NCBI GenBank assembly: GCA_016987375.1
Contig: PJRA01000524.1
Location: 1,239,356-1,303,355 of the forward strand
Reading direction: 5' to 3'
Origin: Brachionus koreanus
Taxonomy: Eukaryota > Rotifera > Eurotatoria > Ploima > Brachionidae
Length of the DNA: 64,000 nucleotides
In this document: positions 10,794 through 22,799 of the stretch, piece after piece
Numbering within the stretch: position 1 is the stretch's first letter
Layout of the letters: each line of letters opens with the position of its first letter
Notes under the pieces: model-generated
Database searches by the model: none
The model's input: the letters and a program-made list of their open reading frames with translations, nothing else
Told to the model about the DNA's origin: nothing
Translations under genes and position numbers: made by a program

Positions 10794-11640
10794 CATGGAA
10801 TAATTTAAGAGAATAATTTTAAAATCCGGGAAGAGAAAAAAAAATTGCTAAATTTAGATTTTATAAATTCAAAACTTTCATCCTATTTTCAAATACACAT
10901 ACATATACATCATTTGAATACTTTACTTTTAAGCTTAATCCTTAGATCAGACAAAAATAAAATTCAAGACTAGATTTTTGAATCGAATCACCAGTTATGG
11001 ATTTACTTCCAAATTAAAATGTAATAAAAATAATTTTAAAAATGAGAAATCCTAATCATCAAGGATAGATTAAAATTATTTTTATTATTTTTCAGTTAAA
11101 GCAAATATTGAAATATTTAAAAACAAGAATGAAAAATCCTTTAAAATTTTGACCCAGATTGATCGCATGATTTTGGAAATTGAATATAATTAATAAGGCA
11201 AAAACATATTATGAAAAATAAAAAAGAAAAATTATATGGAATTTTGAATTTAAAATTTATTTAGTTTTTTTTGAAAGAAAAAGAAAATAATATTGATCAT
11301 TTAAAACAAACCATATTTTTATGAATAAAAAAGACTTAATTTATTCTATTTTATTTTCTCATCCAACTGGTCTTCCACTAATTTTCTTAGTTAATTTTTA
11401 ATTTTTTTCCTACACTCATTCAATGTGATCTAACTTTAGAATTTATTATATAATATAGCTAAATTATTTATCCTAGTTTTGTTATTAATAAACTTATTGC
11501 TCTCCTTGTTACACATTTGATTATGTATAAGATTTCATAAGTAATTACAATGAAATATAATGTCATAAGTTATTTAAAGTAAATATTTATTCTCATCAAA
11601 TTTTTTATTAAGAGACCAAAAAATTCTAATTTTCTTTTCA
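10794..11640. other. intergenic, AT-rich
   Basis: No gene or recognisable element was seen. Confidence 0.4.
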
Positions 11641-11739
11641 ATTTCAAGGTTAATCAATAGGCTAGTACCCATGCCACAAGAGATTGATTAAAATTTAAAT
11701 TTATTAGATTTTTTTTTAGTTAAACTTTCAGTAAGTAAA

Positions 11740-12325
11740 TAGGAGAAGATAGTTACTCATTCAACGCTTGCTTCACCCCATGTCATTCCCATTTCAGTCA
11801 GATCTTTCATGATTGTTGTCCTCCAAGCTATTTCTGGTCTTTCTACTTTTCACCTGCCTTGCATTGTCCATTTCAGGGCTCGTTTTGTTATTTGATTATC
11901 TTTCATTCGCAGTATATGTCCTAGCCACCGTAATCTTTAGTTCTTTATGAACAGTCTCATTGATTCCGAATTTGTTCTTTTGTATACATTTCACTATACT
12001 ATTGTACAGCTAAAGCTTTCTTTAATTGCAGTAGCTGGCTTGAGTCTTGCAAAGGCACTTGTTGCTTTGGACAGTCTTTTCTCTAAGACTTTGAGTGTTC
12101 CCATAGTCGTGCTGCTGATGTTTCCTAGATTTGTGAAGTCTGTAACGCTCTCAACTTCGTTTTGAGGTGTATATTAGCAAGATCATCTGCAAAATCCAGG
12201 TCTTCAAGTCTTGTGTTAAAATCCCACTGAATACCTCTATGATTAGCAGTGGATAGTCTCATGACATAGTCGATTAAGACTAGGAACAGAGTTGAAGACG
12301 CATCCAACTGAAGATATACAAGTAA
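11740..12325 (-). mobile_element. LINE remnant, reverse transcriptase and C-terminal piece
   Basis: On the minus strand, 12307-12125 reads STLFLVLIDYVMR, RGIQWDFN and LEDLDFADDLA, the motif-5 (FADD) region of a non-LTR reverse transcriptase. Further downstream (about 11930-11750) the minus strand reads RWLGHILRMKDNQITKRALK then VERPEIAWRTTIMKDL, a conserved C-terminal block of RTE/CR1-like LINEs. The two pieces are separated by frameshifts and stops. It is a dead, 5'-truncated copy. Confidence 0.8.
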
Positions 12326-12846
12326 TTATGTTTTAAAATACAATACCTAGTTTTTTATACTTTTTAAGAATTTTAACTCTAAATTGCTATCTAAAAAAAA
12401 AAAACTATCTAATTTCCATGGCATATATTTGAATTCAATTATTTGCAAAATTCTTTTAGTTGATCAATGTTGAGATGATTTTTTGAAATTAGTAAAAGTG
12501 TACAAACGAATGTGAGTGAAATATGAGATTAATTTTTTCAACTTCTTTTCACAGACTACTTTATTAATTTCCCTTTAAAGTCTTTCAATCTTGTCTATAT
12601 AGTACAAAAAAAAATATAAATTTTTCATAGATAAAACTTGATAATTTGAAAATCAAAAAGGTCTAATTTTTTTTTAAAGTGAGAAAAACAAATTTGTCTT
12701 TATTTACTTTTATTTAGAAAATATATTTAAATTTTAAATTAAGTAATCATCATTTTAAATAGACAGAAAAATTACAAGTATAAATTTTTATAATTTTTTA
12801 AATTTCTTTTCAATTGAAATTCAAGAAAATTATTTTACTAAAATTT
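12326..12846. other. 3' flank of HSP90
   Basis: AT-rich, presumably containing the HSP90 3' UTR and polyadenylation site. No gene was seen. Confidence 0.4.
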
Positions 12847-15009
12847 TTAATCAACTTCTTCCATTCGTGACGCTTCTTCAAGTGGTGGTATGTCTTCAGT
12901 CGGCTTGGTCTCTTCAACAGTTTGCTCAGCCTCTTCTTCCTCGTCAATACCCAGGCCCATTTTAATCATTCTGAATATTCTTTCAGCATGAGTTTGTGGA
13001 TTGTCCAAAGAAAAACCAGACGAAAGCAATGAAGTCTCAAAAAGCAATATGACTAAATCCTTGACCGATTTGTCATTTTTATCCAAATCAACTTTGGCCT
13101 TCAATGACTTGATTATCGAATGGTCAGGATTGATTTCCAAGTGTTTTTTAGCAGCCATGTATCCCATAGTACTGGTATCTCTCAAAGCTTGGGCTTTCAT
13201 GATACGCTCCATGTTGGCCGACCAGCCATATTGACTGGTAACAATACAGCATGGTGATGAAACCAGTCTGTTCGAAATATTCACTTTTTCGACTTTTTTA
13301 TCCAATATATCTTTCATTACTTTGCACAAATTTTCGTATTTTTCCGCGTCCGATTCGCGTTTCTTCTTTTCTTCTTCGTCTTCTGGCAACTCTAGGCCTT
13401 CTTTGGTAACCGAGACTAATTTTTTGCCATCATACTCTTTCAATTGCTGTACACAGTACTCGTCAATTGGCTCGGTCATGTACACGACTTCAAAGCCGCG
13501 TTTTTTAACTTTTTCCACAAAAGCACTCGAAGCTACCACTTCTTTGCTCTCACCAGTAATGTAATAAATGTCCTTTTGGTTCTCTTTCATTCTGGACACA
13601 TAGTCTTTCAAACTTGACATTTCATCGCCTGACGAACTTGTGTAGAATCGCAAAAAGTCAGACAATTTCTTGCGATTTGTCGAATCTTCATGTATGCCAA
13701 GCTTGATATTTTTGCCAAATTGTTCATAGAATTTTTTATAGTTGTCCTTATCTTCGCTTATTTCCTCAATCAATTCCATACATTTTTTGACCAAATTTTT
13801 GCGTATTACTTTCAAAATTTTGGACTGCTGAAGCATTTCTCTTGATATGTTCAATGGCAAATCTTCAGAGTCAACAACACCTTTAATAAAATTCAAATAT
13901 TCTGGCATTAGCTCTTCACAATTTTCCATAATAAACACTCGTCTGACATAGAGTTTGATGGCATTTTTTTGTTTTTTATTTTCGAACAAATCAAATGGAG
14001 CTCGCTTTGGTATAAATAGCAAAGCTCTGAATTCAAGCTGACCCTCAACAGAAAAATGTTTGACAGCCAAATGATCTTCCCAGTCGTTAGTTAACGATTT
14101 GTAAAATTCAGCATACTCGTTTTGAGATATGTCTTCTGGATTTCTGGTCCACAGTGGTTTTGTTTTGTTCAGCTCTTCTTCTTCTTTAAATTTTTCCTTT
14201 ATTGTCTTTTTCTTTTTTTTCTCTTTGTCAGTCTCTTCTTCTTCCTCTTCGATCTCTTCCACTTTGGGCTTTTCTTCCTCACCTTCTTTCTTTTCCTCTT
14301 TTTTCTCCTCTTCAGCCTCGTCGTCACTAATTTCCTTGTCTCTTTCCTTTTCGACCAACAATTTTATCGGATAGCCGATAAATTGAGAGTGTTTTTTGAC
14401 AATTTCCTTGATCTTTTTCTCATGATTGTACTCAGCTTGGTCCTCTTTCATGTGAAGAACAATCTTTGTTCCACGTCCAAGCGGTTCAGAGTTGTCAAGT
14501 CGTACAGTGAAACTTCCACCGGCAGCCGACTCCCAAGTATACTGTTCATCATCATTGTGTTTTGTGGTGACAGTTACTTTGTCTGCAACCAGATAAGCCG
14601 AATAGAAGCCAACGCCAAACTGACCGATCATTGATATATCAGCGCCGGCTTGTAGGGCCTCCATAAAGGCCTTGGTTCCGGACCGGGCGATGGTTCCCAA
14701 GTTGTTGACCAAATCGGCTTTGGTCATGCCGATGCCAGTGTCGATGATTGTCAAAGTATTACTGGCCTTGTCCGGAATTATTTTTATGTAAAGCTCTTTG
14801 CAGCTGTCGAGCTTGTGCGGGTCTGTCAGCGACTCGTATCGGATCTTGTCCAAAGCATCCGAAGCATTCGAGATAAGCTCTCTTAAGAAAATCTCTTTGT
14901 TTGAATAGAAAGTGTTGATAATCAAACTCATCAATTGAGCTATTTCGGCCTGAAAAGCGAAGGTTTCCACTTCGCCTTCTTGGTGCTGTTGTTGAACTTC
15001 GGTTGACAT
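12847..15009 (-). CDS. HSP90: cytosolic HSP90 chaperone
   Basis: An intronless, 720-residue ATP-dependent chaperone. I took the ATG at 15009 (MSTEV) because no ATG lies upstream in frame. The GHKL ATPase site is intact: Glu44/Asn48 in [13 protein letters not shown], Asp90 in [16 protein letters not shown] at 129-137. A highly charged Glu/Lys linker follows the N-terminal domain, then the middle domain with the catalytic-loop Arg (NISREMLQQ) and the dimerisation domain. The C-terminal MEEVD binds TPR co-chaperones and marks the cytosolic rather than the ER or mitochondrial paralogue. GC content is clearly higher than in neighbouring genes, as expected for a highly expressed gene. The upstream heat-shock elements and TATA box indicate stress induction. 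Confidence 0.98.
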   Translation of the reverse strand: MSTEVQQQHQEGEVETFAFQAEIAQLMSLIINTFYSNKEIFLRELISNASDALDKIRYESLTDPHKLDSCKELYIKIIPDKASNTLTIIDTGIGMTKADLVNNLGTIARSGTKAFMEALQAGADISMIGQFGVGFYSAYLVADKVTVTTKHNDDEQYTWESAAGGSFTVRLDNSEPLGRGTKIVLHMKEDQAEYNHEKKIKEIVKKHSQFIGYPIKLLVEKERDKEISDDEAEEEKKEEKKEGEEEKPKVEEIEEEEEETDKEKKKKKTIKEKFKEEEELNKTKPLWTRNPEDISQNEYAEFYKSLTNDWEDHLAVKHFSVEGQLEFRALLFIPKRAPFDLFENKKQKNAIKLYVRRVFIMENCEELMPEYLNFIKGVVDSEDLPLNISREMLQQSKILKVIRKNLVKKCMELIEEISEDKDNYKKFYEQFGKNIKLGIHEDSTNRKKLSDFLRFYTSSSGDEMSSLKDYVSRMKENQKDIYYITGESKEVVASSAFVEKVKKRGFEVVYMTEPIDEYCVQQLKEYDGKKLVSVTKEGLELPEDEEEKKKRESDAEKYENLCKVMKDILDKKVEKVNISNRLVSSPCCIVTSQYGWSANMERIMKAQALRDTSTMGYMAAKKHLEINPDHSIIKSLKAKVDLDKNDKSVKDLVILLFETSLLSSGFSLDNPQTHAERIFRMIKMGLGIDEEEEAEQTVEETKPTEDIPPLEEASRMEEVD

Positions 15010-15104
15010 TTTGGATTCTTTGTTTTTCAAATTAGTTTGGTTTAGTTTTTTGCGCTTTTGTTTGAACTAATTTAATTTGAAGCTTACTGAGATCATTTTT
15101 GATG

Positions 15105-15112
15105 TATTTATA
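15105..15112 (-). promoter_or_regulatory. TATA box of HSP90
   Basis: TATAAATA on the minus strand, about 95 nt upstream of the HSP90 ATG and 8 nt from the proximal heat-shock element. Confidence 0.75.
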
Positions 15113-15120
15113 GTGTTTTG

Positions 15121-15163
15121 GAAATTTCGAGAAATAGAATCTAAGCGAAATTTCCACTAATTC
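15121..15163 (-). promoter_or_regulatory. heat-shock elements upstream of HSP90
   Basis: GAAatTTCgaGAA at 15121-15133 is a perfect three-unit heat-shock element (nGAAnnTTCnnGAAn). A second, two-unit GAAatTTC lies at 15147-15154. HSF trimers bind such arrays, and their position just beyond the TATA box fits heat-inducible transcription. Confidence 0.8.
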
Positions 15164-15229
15164 AAAAATTTATAATAACAAGAGACTACATAGTAAAGAA
15201 ATTTTTATTGGGTTTTTCTTTTTAATCTA

Positions 15230-15287
15230 GAAATTTCGCCTAGTGAATGAATATTGTAGATTTGTAAGAATGTTCGTTTTTCTAGAA
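15230..15287 (-). promoter_or_regulatory. distal heat-shock half-site cluster
   Basis: Further two-unit sites, GAAatTTC (15230-15237), GAAtgTTC (15268-15275) and TTCtaGAA (15280-15287), lie within 180 nt of the proximal element. Each alone is weak, but the clustering is suggestive. Confidence 0.5.
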
Positions 15288-15299
15288 AAGTATATAAAA

Positions 15300-16529
15300 T
15301 CATAATTTATTATTTAAAAATAGACTTTTATACTTCTCTATTTAAATTTATTTTCTTTTTTATTTTCTTTATTTAAATTTTTATTCTGGAAATTTTATTT
15401 CTTTAGCTTTTGTTTTAACTATGTTCTTTATTTTTGAATTGATACAACAATTATTGTTTAAGCTTTTTGAACTTCTATCAATTGTGATTTTACTATGAGC
15501 CATTTCAGACCACGACCAAAAAATAAATGGAATTGTCTAAAAAAAATACTCAACTACTGAACCCTTTACTATTCACTTTGAACCTAAATAAATTAGATAA
15601 AGCAAGATTTTACGTAATGTATAAATTGATGATAAAATCTAAAAAGTGTTTAGCTGTAGTTTTTGAATTTATTTCAAAAATGTTTCTCAAAAAACAAAAT
15701 TGAAAAAATGAATAATCGGCATGTAACCTCACCTGTATTCTGAGGACACATAATCAGTCCATTCTGTTTTTTTCATTTTTTTTATTTTTATATCATTGAT
15801 CAGTTAAAAAAAATTGGTAAAAAATAATTTTTTTGGTCATTATTTTATTTAAATGTTTGAAATTTTTTTTATCAGTAAAAATTAAAAAAGTTAGTAGTTA
15901 AAAGGAAAAGCCAACATAAAATTAAAAAATTAAATGCTATTTTATTATCAAAATTTAATGAATTTTTTGAAATCTGGGTGAAACAAAGATATTATCATCT
16001 GATACATTTTTCAAAACGAATTTAAGAAATAATTGAATCAAATAGCTCATCCAATATTGAGTCATTATGGTTATTCATGATACTTACACTGTTAGACATT
16101 TTTAATATTTATAGTTCTAATACAATTTTAATTTTTATTTAAATGTATTTTGATTAATTTAGAGGTAAGTGTAATTAATTTAGATGAGTTTTTTTTTTAA
16201 ATAGCATTTTTCTTAATAGATTTGCGGTGTATTAAAAATAGCGGTGTCAAAATTTATTTGTCTTTTGTAATTTTTAGAAATGGTGAAAAAAAAACCAAAT
16301 AATGCTTAATAAAAAAAATAGAAACTCTGCAACTATCTATCTAAATTAATCATTTTCTAATTTTATTCTCTTTAACGTATTTTATTTTTACTTAACTTTT
16401 TTTTTTATCCTTATATTATTCTATTTAACTTTATTTTAGTTTTAATTTTTTTATTATCTGAAAGAGCATTTGCTCGGTATAGAAAACAAATAAATAATCT
16501 TTTTTTTAGTCATTTTATATTAATTTTGT
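15300..16529. other. intergenic, AT-rich
   Basis: No gene was recognised. Confidence 0.4.
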
Positions 16530-16725
16530 TTAACACTAGAAGCACCAAGCATTTTTTCAGGTTTTTTTAATTCATAGATATTTTATAAAAAACTAAAATA
16601 ATTTTATAAGGTAATATCATTTTTTAAATAAAATTTTAAAATCTACATAATTCAAAATAGATATATTTAATAGAAAAATCAATTCAAAAGATATGAGGAA
16701 TTAAAAATGGCGCTTCTAGTGTTAA
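16530..16725. mobile_element. TTAA-flanked MITE, piggyBac-like ends (family 1)
   Basis: A 196-bp element bounded by TTAA on both sides. The left end TTAACACTAGAAGCACC and the right end, read on the minus strand, TTAACACTAGAAGCGCC match at 16 of 17 positions. The interior is non-coding A/T. TTAA targets and short CACTAG-type ends are characteristic of piggyBac-derived MITEs. Related single ends occur at about 30138-30152, 54208-54220 and 61070-61090. Confidence 0.75.
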
Positions 16726-16958
16726 GGTTATCAAACAAAAACTTTAGAAAAATAATTCCAATTTAATCTCACTTACTAGAATGGTTATAAAAAGTTTATC
16801 ATCAGTTTTTGTCCTAATTAAATTGTTTAAGTTTGAATAACTACACTGAATAATTTATCAATTTATCTCATTTAAAAATTTTAATCAAAAATAATATATT
16901 TAAATTTTTATTTTATTATGTTTCAATATAAAATAAACACACTTTTGAAAATTTAATT

Positions 16959-18260
16959 CTAATTATTGGACTGATTAATGGGCAATTTTCCTTTGCCAAT
17001 ATTGGTATACTCTGTTTTGTACATTTCCGGTGTAACAAACACACTTTTGATTGAATGATCTAACAAAAAAAAATTTAATATTCAAATTGAAATAAGCTGA
17101 GATTTTTCTACCAGGCTGTAAAAATGGATTATCAATTGGACAAAGTTTTGTCTGTTTAGCTTTGACATCACTTGGTATAACAAACATATCTCTAAATTCT
17201 GTTGTCAATCCACTTTCAATTCAAAAATGACTTTTAAGACTAATAAAATTTTCAATACAGTGCATACCTGTTTGGTACTGGTTTTGGTGGACAATGAACT
17301 TGGCGTCCCTTGGCTTCTGTTTTGAACCAAATATCGTCTTTCATAGCCTTGGATTCTGGCAAAACATTTGAAGTATTTTTTATATGCTCGCCATTGTAAA
17401 TGGTTATAGGGTCTTTTCTAGCAATACCATTCCATTCTTCACTGAAAAAAAATTAAATTTTTCATCTCAAATTAAGAAATGTGTAAATTAAGATACTTTT
17501 TCCATTTTTTGTGCTCTTTATTGTAAGTGGTCATGTATGGGTCAAGTAAATTTAGAACTCCGACCTGTGAAGGGTCGATTGGTCGGCTTGGTGGTACATC
17601 AGACGGAACATTTCCATCAAAATATTTCTTAATAATTCAAAAAATTATTCATAAATTTTAAAATATAAAAATTTTTAAAAATTTACTTCTGTTAGTTTTA
17701 GATTTACTTCATCGTCAAACAAATAATTTTTAGGATGGATGGGCCGGTCCATGAGATAGGTCAATTCGTCTTCAGTTGGCTCGTAATGTTCCTTGTATTC
17801 ACTCTTTTGAAACGCCATAGTTAATGGCCTTCTTGGCTTTGCATTAAGCTTTAATATCAAAATAAACAATGGTTAATGTTAAATCCATTTTTTGGTTTTT
17901 ACCTTGTCGACCACTTCATACATGTAATTAACTTTATAGCTTGGCAAAGGTTTTCCATGTCTCAATGAAACTGGATCGTTGTAAAGATCTTGATTGGGAA
18001 ATTTGTTATCATGCAACACTTTGTTTGTTGTCTGAAAATGAATATCAGGCAGCACTTCATCTTTGACATTTAACGCTTGCGGAATAGGATCACAAACAAC
18101 CGGCTGAGCAAGATAAAAATATAAAGCTTTTATAAAGTAGTGAATGCATTACTTTAAAATTTGACGATGGAAAGAAATAGCCTGGTCGCCAATGATGAGC
18201 TGTATGAGTGCTTGTGGTAAACAGATTTTGACCACGATCTTGAGTCAACGTGTTCTCCAT
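16959..18260 (-). CDS. seven-exon gene, possible axonemal protein
   Basis: Seven minus-strand exons: 18153-18260, 17903-18103, 17687-17848, 17497-17627, 17268-17441, 17112-17212 and 16959-17059. All introns are 49-59 nt with GT..AG ends, every junction keeps frame, and the product is 325 residues. It has no signal peptide, membrane helix or coiled coil. It is rich in Pro, Tyr, Asp and Lys with many extended, turn-rich segments (HHWRPGYFFPSSNFK near 22-36, DPYMTTYNKEHKKW near 186-199, MYKTEYTNIGKGK near the C-terminus). Such Tyr/Pro-rich repeats with TTY..H-type motifs occur in sperm and cilia microtubule-inner or axoneme-binding proteins. That is an analogy only, and I do not recognise the orthologue. 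Confidence 0.8.
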
Positions 18261-19190
18261 TTAATTATTGAAATAATCGATCAAATTTATTGAGTATTAG
18301 CTCTTCAAAGTTATAAAATAGTTTTAAACTAAATTATAATATTCGAATAAACTAAATTTTATTAGTTATATACAAAATTTGATGTTTCCATAGAAACAGT
18401 GTAGAGGCTTTAAAAATTTTGAATTTTTTTAAATTATTTAAATTCTATGAGCTAATTTTTTTTTATTTATTTCTATAATTTAGATAAAATAATAAATAGC
18501 TATTGATTTGTTTTTTGAGAATCACTGGTGGTATTTAACAATTTTTGAAAAAAAATATCTATGCTAAGGAAAAAGTGTCCGACTATTTTATATTTGTAAA
18601 TTTTATTTCTTTATTTTTAATAATTTGATTAATAGTAGTACTAGTTTATTGCGGTATAAAATGATAAACAAAGTTAGCGGAAAATTTGCAATTTATTATT
18701 GTGGCTAAGTGGAAATTTGTAATAAACTGACACATATGAAAAATTTCTATAAACAATATAACTTATTATAAGTGATTCTACAAACAATGCATCAAATAAC
18801 TGATTTTCAAAAAAATTATTCTTTCGGTAAATGTCTTGAAAAAAAAATTTGATCGAATTTGGAAAATTATTGTTTGAAATTTTTTGAAATAAATCAAATT
18901 TCTATGAGGTAAAATTGAATAAAAAGTTATGATTTTTCAAATTGCATGATAAATATTGAAACCGTCCAAATTTACTGCATATCGGTTCTTTTAATGCAAT
19001 AAAAAACAATTAATAAATTTCCTTGGGGAAAAAAATTATATAATAATTGTTTAAAAAATTTTTTATTCTTTTTCTTGGTAATATAAAATTCAACAATAAA
19101 GTTGTCTAATAATAATATCAATAATTATTACACATTATGTATTAAGTCCAGATTTGTCAGACTCCAAGCAATATTTTAATTCTTCAAAAG
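18261..19190. other. intergenic, AT-rich
   Basis: Promoter side of the seven-exon gene. No element was recognised. Confidence 0.4.
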
Positions 19191-19194
19191 TTCA

Positions 19195-19765
19195 TATATG
19201 AATTTTCAAATTTGTGTTTGATCGCCGCTTCTCCTCCTTGTTGTCAGTGTTGTTAAGTTTGTGATATATCGACATCTCTGTCGATATCACTGGATTAATT
19301 AATTAACGAAACCCTGAGCGTTTAAGTTAGAATGGAGCATAAATAGCTGTTCCGAAACGTATGAGGAGGAGATCGAGGAGACGGGCCCATATGTACTAAT
19401 GTAACTATTACAAAGTTTAATCTATTTACCCTTTCCATTTGATTTAAATCAGCAAATGCATTTATGCCTCAAATTACTCTTCTCTGCACTCTCTTAAGTA
19501 TTCCACACCGAGACAGTATATTCAAGATGGGCTCGAACTAGACTTGTGTTCATTCTTTTAATAAAGCTGATGGTTATTGTATCCATTTAAAATTTTTCCC
19601 AAAATCCTGTTTACTTTAGCCGATAATGGACTTTTTTGTTTAAACCATTCCATATTTTTGATCATAACTCCTAGATCCTTTTGTTCAAAGGTTTCAGTTA
19701 TATTGTAAACATTTCATTTTCATTTCCGATTTTATCTACCAAGTCAACATTTCTAGTTTTATCAA
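19195..19765 (-). mobile_element. LINE remnant, CR1/Jockey-like reverse transcriptase tail
   Basis: Read on the minus strand, about 19710-19440 gives FEQKDLGVMIKNMEWFKQKS, SAKVNRILGKI and further LINE-like residues with several stops. This is the LINE segment DLGV...KANRxLG...LVRPHLEY. The lower-coordinate side (19195-19400) is GC-richer and may be the 3' UTR. It includes a strong hairpin at 19260-19289 (GTGATATATCGACA / TGTCGATATCAC). Confidence 0.7.
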
Positions 19766-20087
19766 AAGATCGCTGCTTATGTTTTATTTTGTTAAAATTT
19801 TTCATTTTTTTAAATTAAAAATCTAATTTTTTTGATTTTAAATAGGGGTTTTTGATTATGTAAAAAAATCAGATCAATCAGTTAAAATCTCTATTCTTTC
19901 GAAAAAAAAAATACAATTATAGTTAATTATTAATAAGGTTTGTAAATAAAAAAATAAAATTTTTGATTTCTTTTTTATTTATTAAAAAATTAAAAATTAT
20001 AAATTTTCAAGGCCATATCCTCAATGACACCTCATTTATTTTAATTGATTAAACATGTTAAATTAATAAAAAAAAAACTCAATTTGA
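19766..20087. other. 3' flank of the DEG/ENaC gene
   Basis: AT-rich; nothing else seen. Confidence 0.4.
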
Positions 20088-21596
20088 TTATTTTTTCAAA
20101 AATTCTACTTTTGATTTATTCTTTTTTAAATATAAATATGTTTTTCTTATAGTCACAAAATAAATTACATAGAAAAGCAATTCAATTATCTCAATTACAG
20201 TCAAAACACTTATACCTAAAAAGAGACCTAAATTTCCTCCAATAAATGCAAGCAATGCATCAATGCTTAGCTCTGGATGCTCTTCTATTAAACTGTAACT
20301 CATTTGATCATAAAAAATGTTCACCATTAACATTGTATGCTGTAAATATAAAAAGTCTATATTTTTTTCTTCACCTAGAAAGGATTCATTCAAAAAAAAT
20401 TGAAAATCGGTTGAATTTTTTAAAATTGATGTGTACCATTTGGTTGGATATTTGGCGCTTGACACTTGAAGATCATAGTTTACCTTAAAGCACTCATTTG
20501 GGCAACTAGTGTAGCATTTTTCTATTTCACTTTCAAAGTAAATATTTTCTCCACTTTTAATACAATTGAGATCTTCAATCGATTCACAAGATGAATTATT
20601 CATTGACGATTTATTAGGTATTGGCAAACTTAAATCATAACATCCACACATTTTAAACAAAAATTCTTGAAAACAAATTTTAAGACAAAAATTTTGACTA
20701 TATGTGTTCATTTGTGGATATTTTTTTATCAATGTTTGCAGCAAAGAATTTTCCAAATTTTTCCCAGATAAATGGTCTTCAATGCAATTACTGTAAGGAT
20801 AAGACTTTCGTTTGATCATTGTCCGGCTAATTGCAATGTTTGTCTGATAGCCAACACTTACATCAATTCCGTTTTCGTTTGAAAACACAATTTCACTTTG
20901 ATTATGAACAATTATTCTTACACCAGCTTTGTAGGTATACTGCTGTTGCTTGTCATAATCACCAACAAAAAGTTCAAGACGCAGACCATTTCTCCATCCG
21001 GACTTTTTTGACTTGATCACATTACTTTTATTGGCATTAAAGCGATAGCAATTGCCATAATTATAGTCATAGTAAAATTCAAAATTATTTTCTTCACATT
21101 TTCTACCTTGAAATCTTTTTGAAAAATTAAAAAAAAAATCAAAAAAAAATTGAAAAAAATTTTTTTCTATTACCGGCAACTAATCAACATTTCGCTAAGA
21201 AAAAAACCAGTAAATTTTAAATTGATTCGACCATTTAAGGCTTCTTCTTCAAATGTGGTCTTAAAATGGTCGACTCCATGGTCGACAAAGTCAATAGGCT
21301 CATATATTTCTTGGCTTATATTTTTTTCCTTCAATATTTCGCCCATCAAGCCCCTAACATATTTACCATTATAAGCATTCAAATTACAAAAGGCCACAGC
21401 TGGATAATTAGTGGGCGCTTCGTATATAGCCATTAAGCGGGTTATTACCCTAAATTGAAAAAAAAGAGTTATAACCAACACAATTTGGTAAACACAGTAG
21501 CTAACGCTCGAGACCACTGCAACAATCCAGAAGATTTTTGTCACCCAGAGATCTGAGGCAAAAATATTCTTTAAGCCATGAGCTGATGTGTTTGAA
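20088..21596 (-). CDS. DEG/ENaC sodium channel subunit (5' end missing)
   Basis: Two exons, 21174-21596 and 20088-21114, joined across a 59-nt intron in frame (ISCR|FQGRKC), encode 482 residues. The His-Gly gating motif (SAHGLKNIF) opens the first exon, which begins at an AG acceptor, so at least one exon with the initiator Met lies upstream and was not found. TM1 is WVTKIFWIVAVV...VITLFFQF. An extracellular domain with about 14 cysteines follows (SCRFQGRKC, YGNCYRFN, CGCYDL, NCIKSG, CPNECF). TM2 begins around LLAFIGGNLGLFLGISVLTVIEIIELLFYVIYF and contains the G-x-S selectivity-filter region (GIS). These are the landmarks of amiloride-sensitive trimeric Na+ channels. Whether it is peptide-, acid- or mechanically gated cannot be told from sequence. 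Confidence 0.92.
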
Positions 21597-22430
21597 CTAA
21601 ATTTAATTTTAAATTTTATTATTTGAAAAAAAAAATTTTTGGTATTACGCCCAATTTTTTATTTTTTCAAAAAAATAACCTTTTATTTCGATTGAATTTT
21701 TCATTGATTTTGCAATTTTTTTTGTTAGAATGAAATAGAGAATTAAAGAAAAATTTTTTTTCTTTCTTAATTTTTTCCTAATAGCATTTGAATCGATCAA
21801 AAATTTAAATCAACTGTTGCTAAGATGAAACATTTGAATAAACAAATTAAAAGTTAAAAGATTTTTTTTAAATTGATAAAAAATTTAAGACTTAGTAATT
21901 ATTGCTGTTTGATAAATCAAAAATTTATAAGCATTTTTTCAAACGATTTAATTAAGAATTTAATGATGATTATGATTATTTTGATTAAAAAAACATACTA
22001 AATAAAGCTTTATTAATTTGGTTCTATAATATATAATCATAAATATACTATAAAAAATACTTGAAAGTGTCCTTTGCTTTATTTTTTTGTTGACATCCAC
22101 AATAGATGAATATTTAAAATTAATGTTTTAATGAAAATAGTAAACTAGGAAGGTTTTTGTTTTCAAAATTTTATTTTAAAGAAAAAGGTCTCACCTTTTT
22201 GTATAAAAATAAACTAAAACCTTATTATTTTTCATGCAAGATTTATCAAAATGTGATTTCAAAAAAAATAGCTGAAAAGGAAGGCTTTTTTAAAAAAAAG
22301 CAAGTTTTTGTAAAATTTCAAATAAATTTTAGTGTGAACATTTTTTAACTTATACAATAGCAAAATTTACTAAAATCTTTTTCTAAATTCTTAAATTTGG
22401 AAAAAGATTCTTTTACTAAAATCAATTTGT
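21597..22430. other. 5' flank / intron of the DEG/ENaC gene
   Basis: The first DEG/ENaC exon should be here or further up, since the exon at 21596 needs two bases of a split codon from upstream. I could not find a convincing ATG-bearing exon. The rest is AT-rich. Confidence 0.35.
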
Positions 22431-22439
22431 GGCCATTTT

Positions 22440-22790
22440 ATATATATCAAGTCAACTTATTGAGGAAATAGACTCTAAAGTAAATTAAAATTTTTATCAT
22501 GAACAATTTTGGCTTCATATATTTATTATTATAAGGTGTATATTTTTCATTATTAGGTAAAGTTAAATAACTTAATCTAGCTGAATTATCACCATTAGTA
22601 AAATATACATACTTAGATAATTCTAATCTTTCAAATTTTAAAATATGACAATATTGCTAAGCTACTGACAAAAGGTTATTCATTTCTTTTAAAACATTAC
22701 CAACTGCTTTTTTAGACAATTGATCATTTTTGTCAAATATAGAAAATAAATTTTTCATAGAAATTTTTCGGTGTATAAAGGTGCCAAATT
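22440..22790 (-). pseudogene. degenerate coding-like segment, unknown
   Basis: On the minus strand from 22758 an ATG starts a coding-like frame of about 100 codons (MKNLFSIFDKNDQLSKKAVG, later YVYFTNGDNSARLSYLTLPN) broken by a single in-frame TAG near 22660. Residue composition is balanced, unlike the Phe/Lys/Asn noise frames around it. It may be a decayed transposon or host gene; I do not recognise it. Confidence 0.3.
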
Positions 22791-22799
22791 GTTAAATAT

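Noticed and set aside
14122..14634. Long plus-strand open frames opposite HSP90
   Set aside because: Antisense shadow of the Glu/Lys-rich HSP90 linker (Phe/Leu/Ser-rich translation); no coding signature of its own.
22020..22110. Possible first exon of the DEG/ENaC gene ending in CACTTTCAA|GTATTT
   Set aside because: One frame would fit the phase, but it has no ATG before an upstream stop, so I left the 5' end open.
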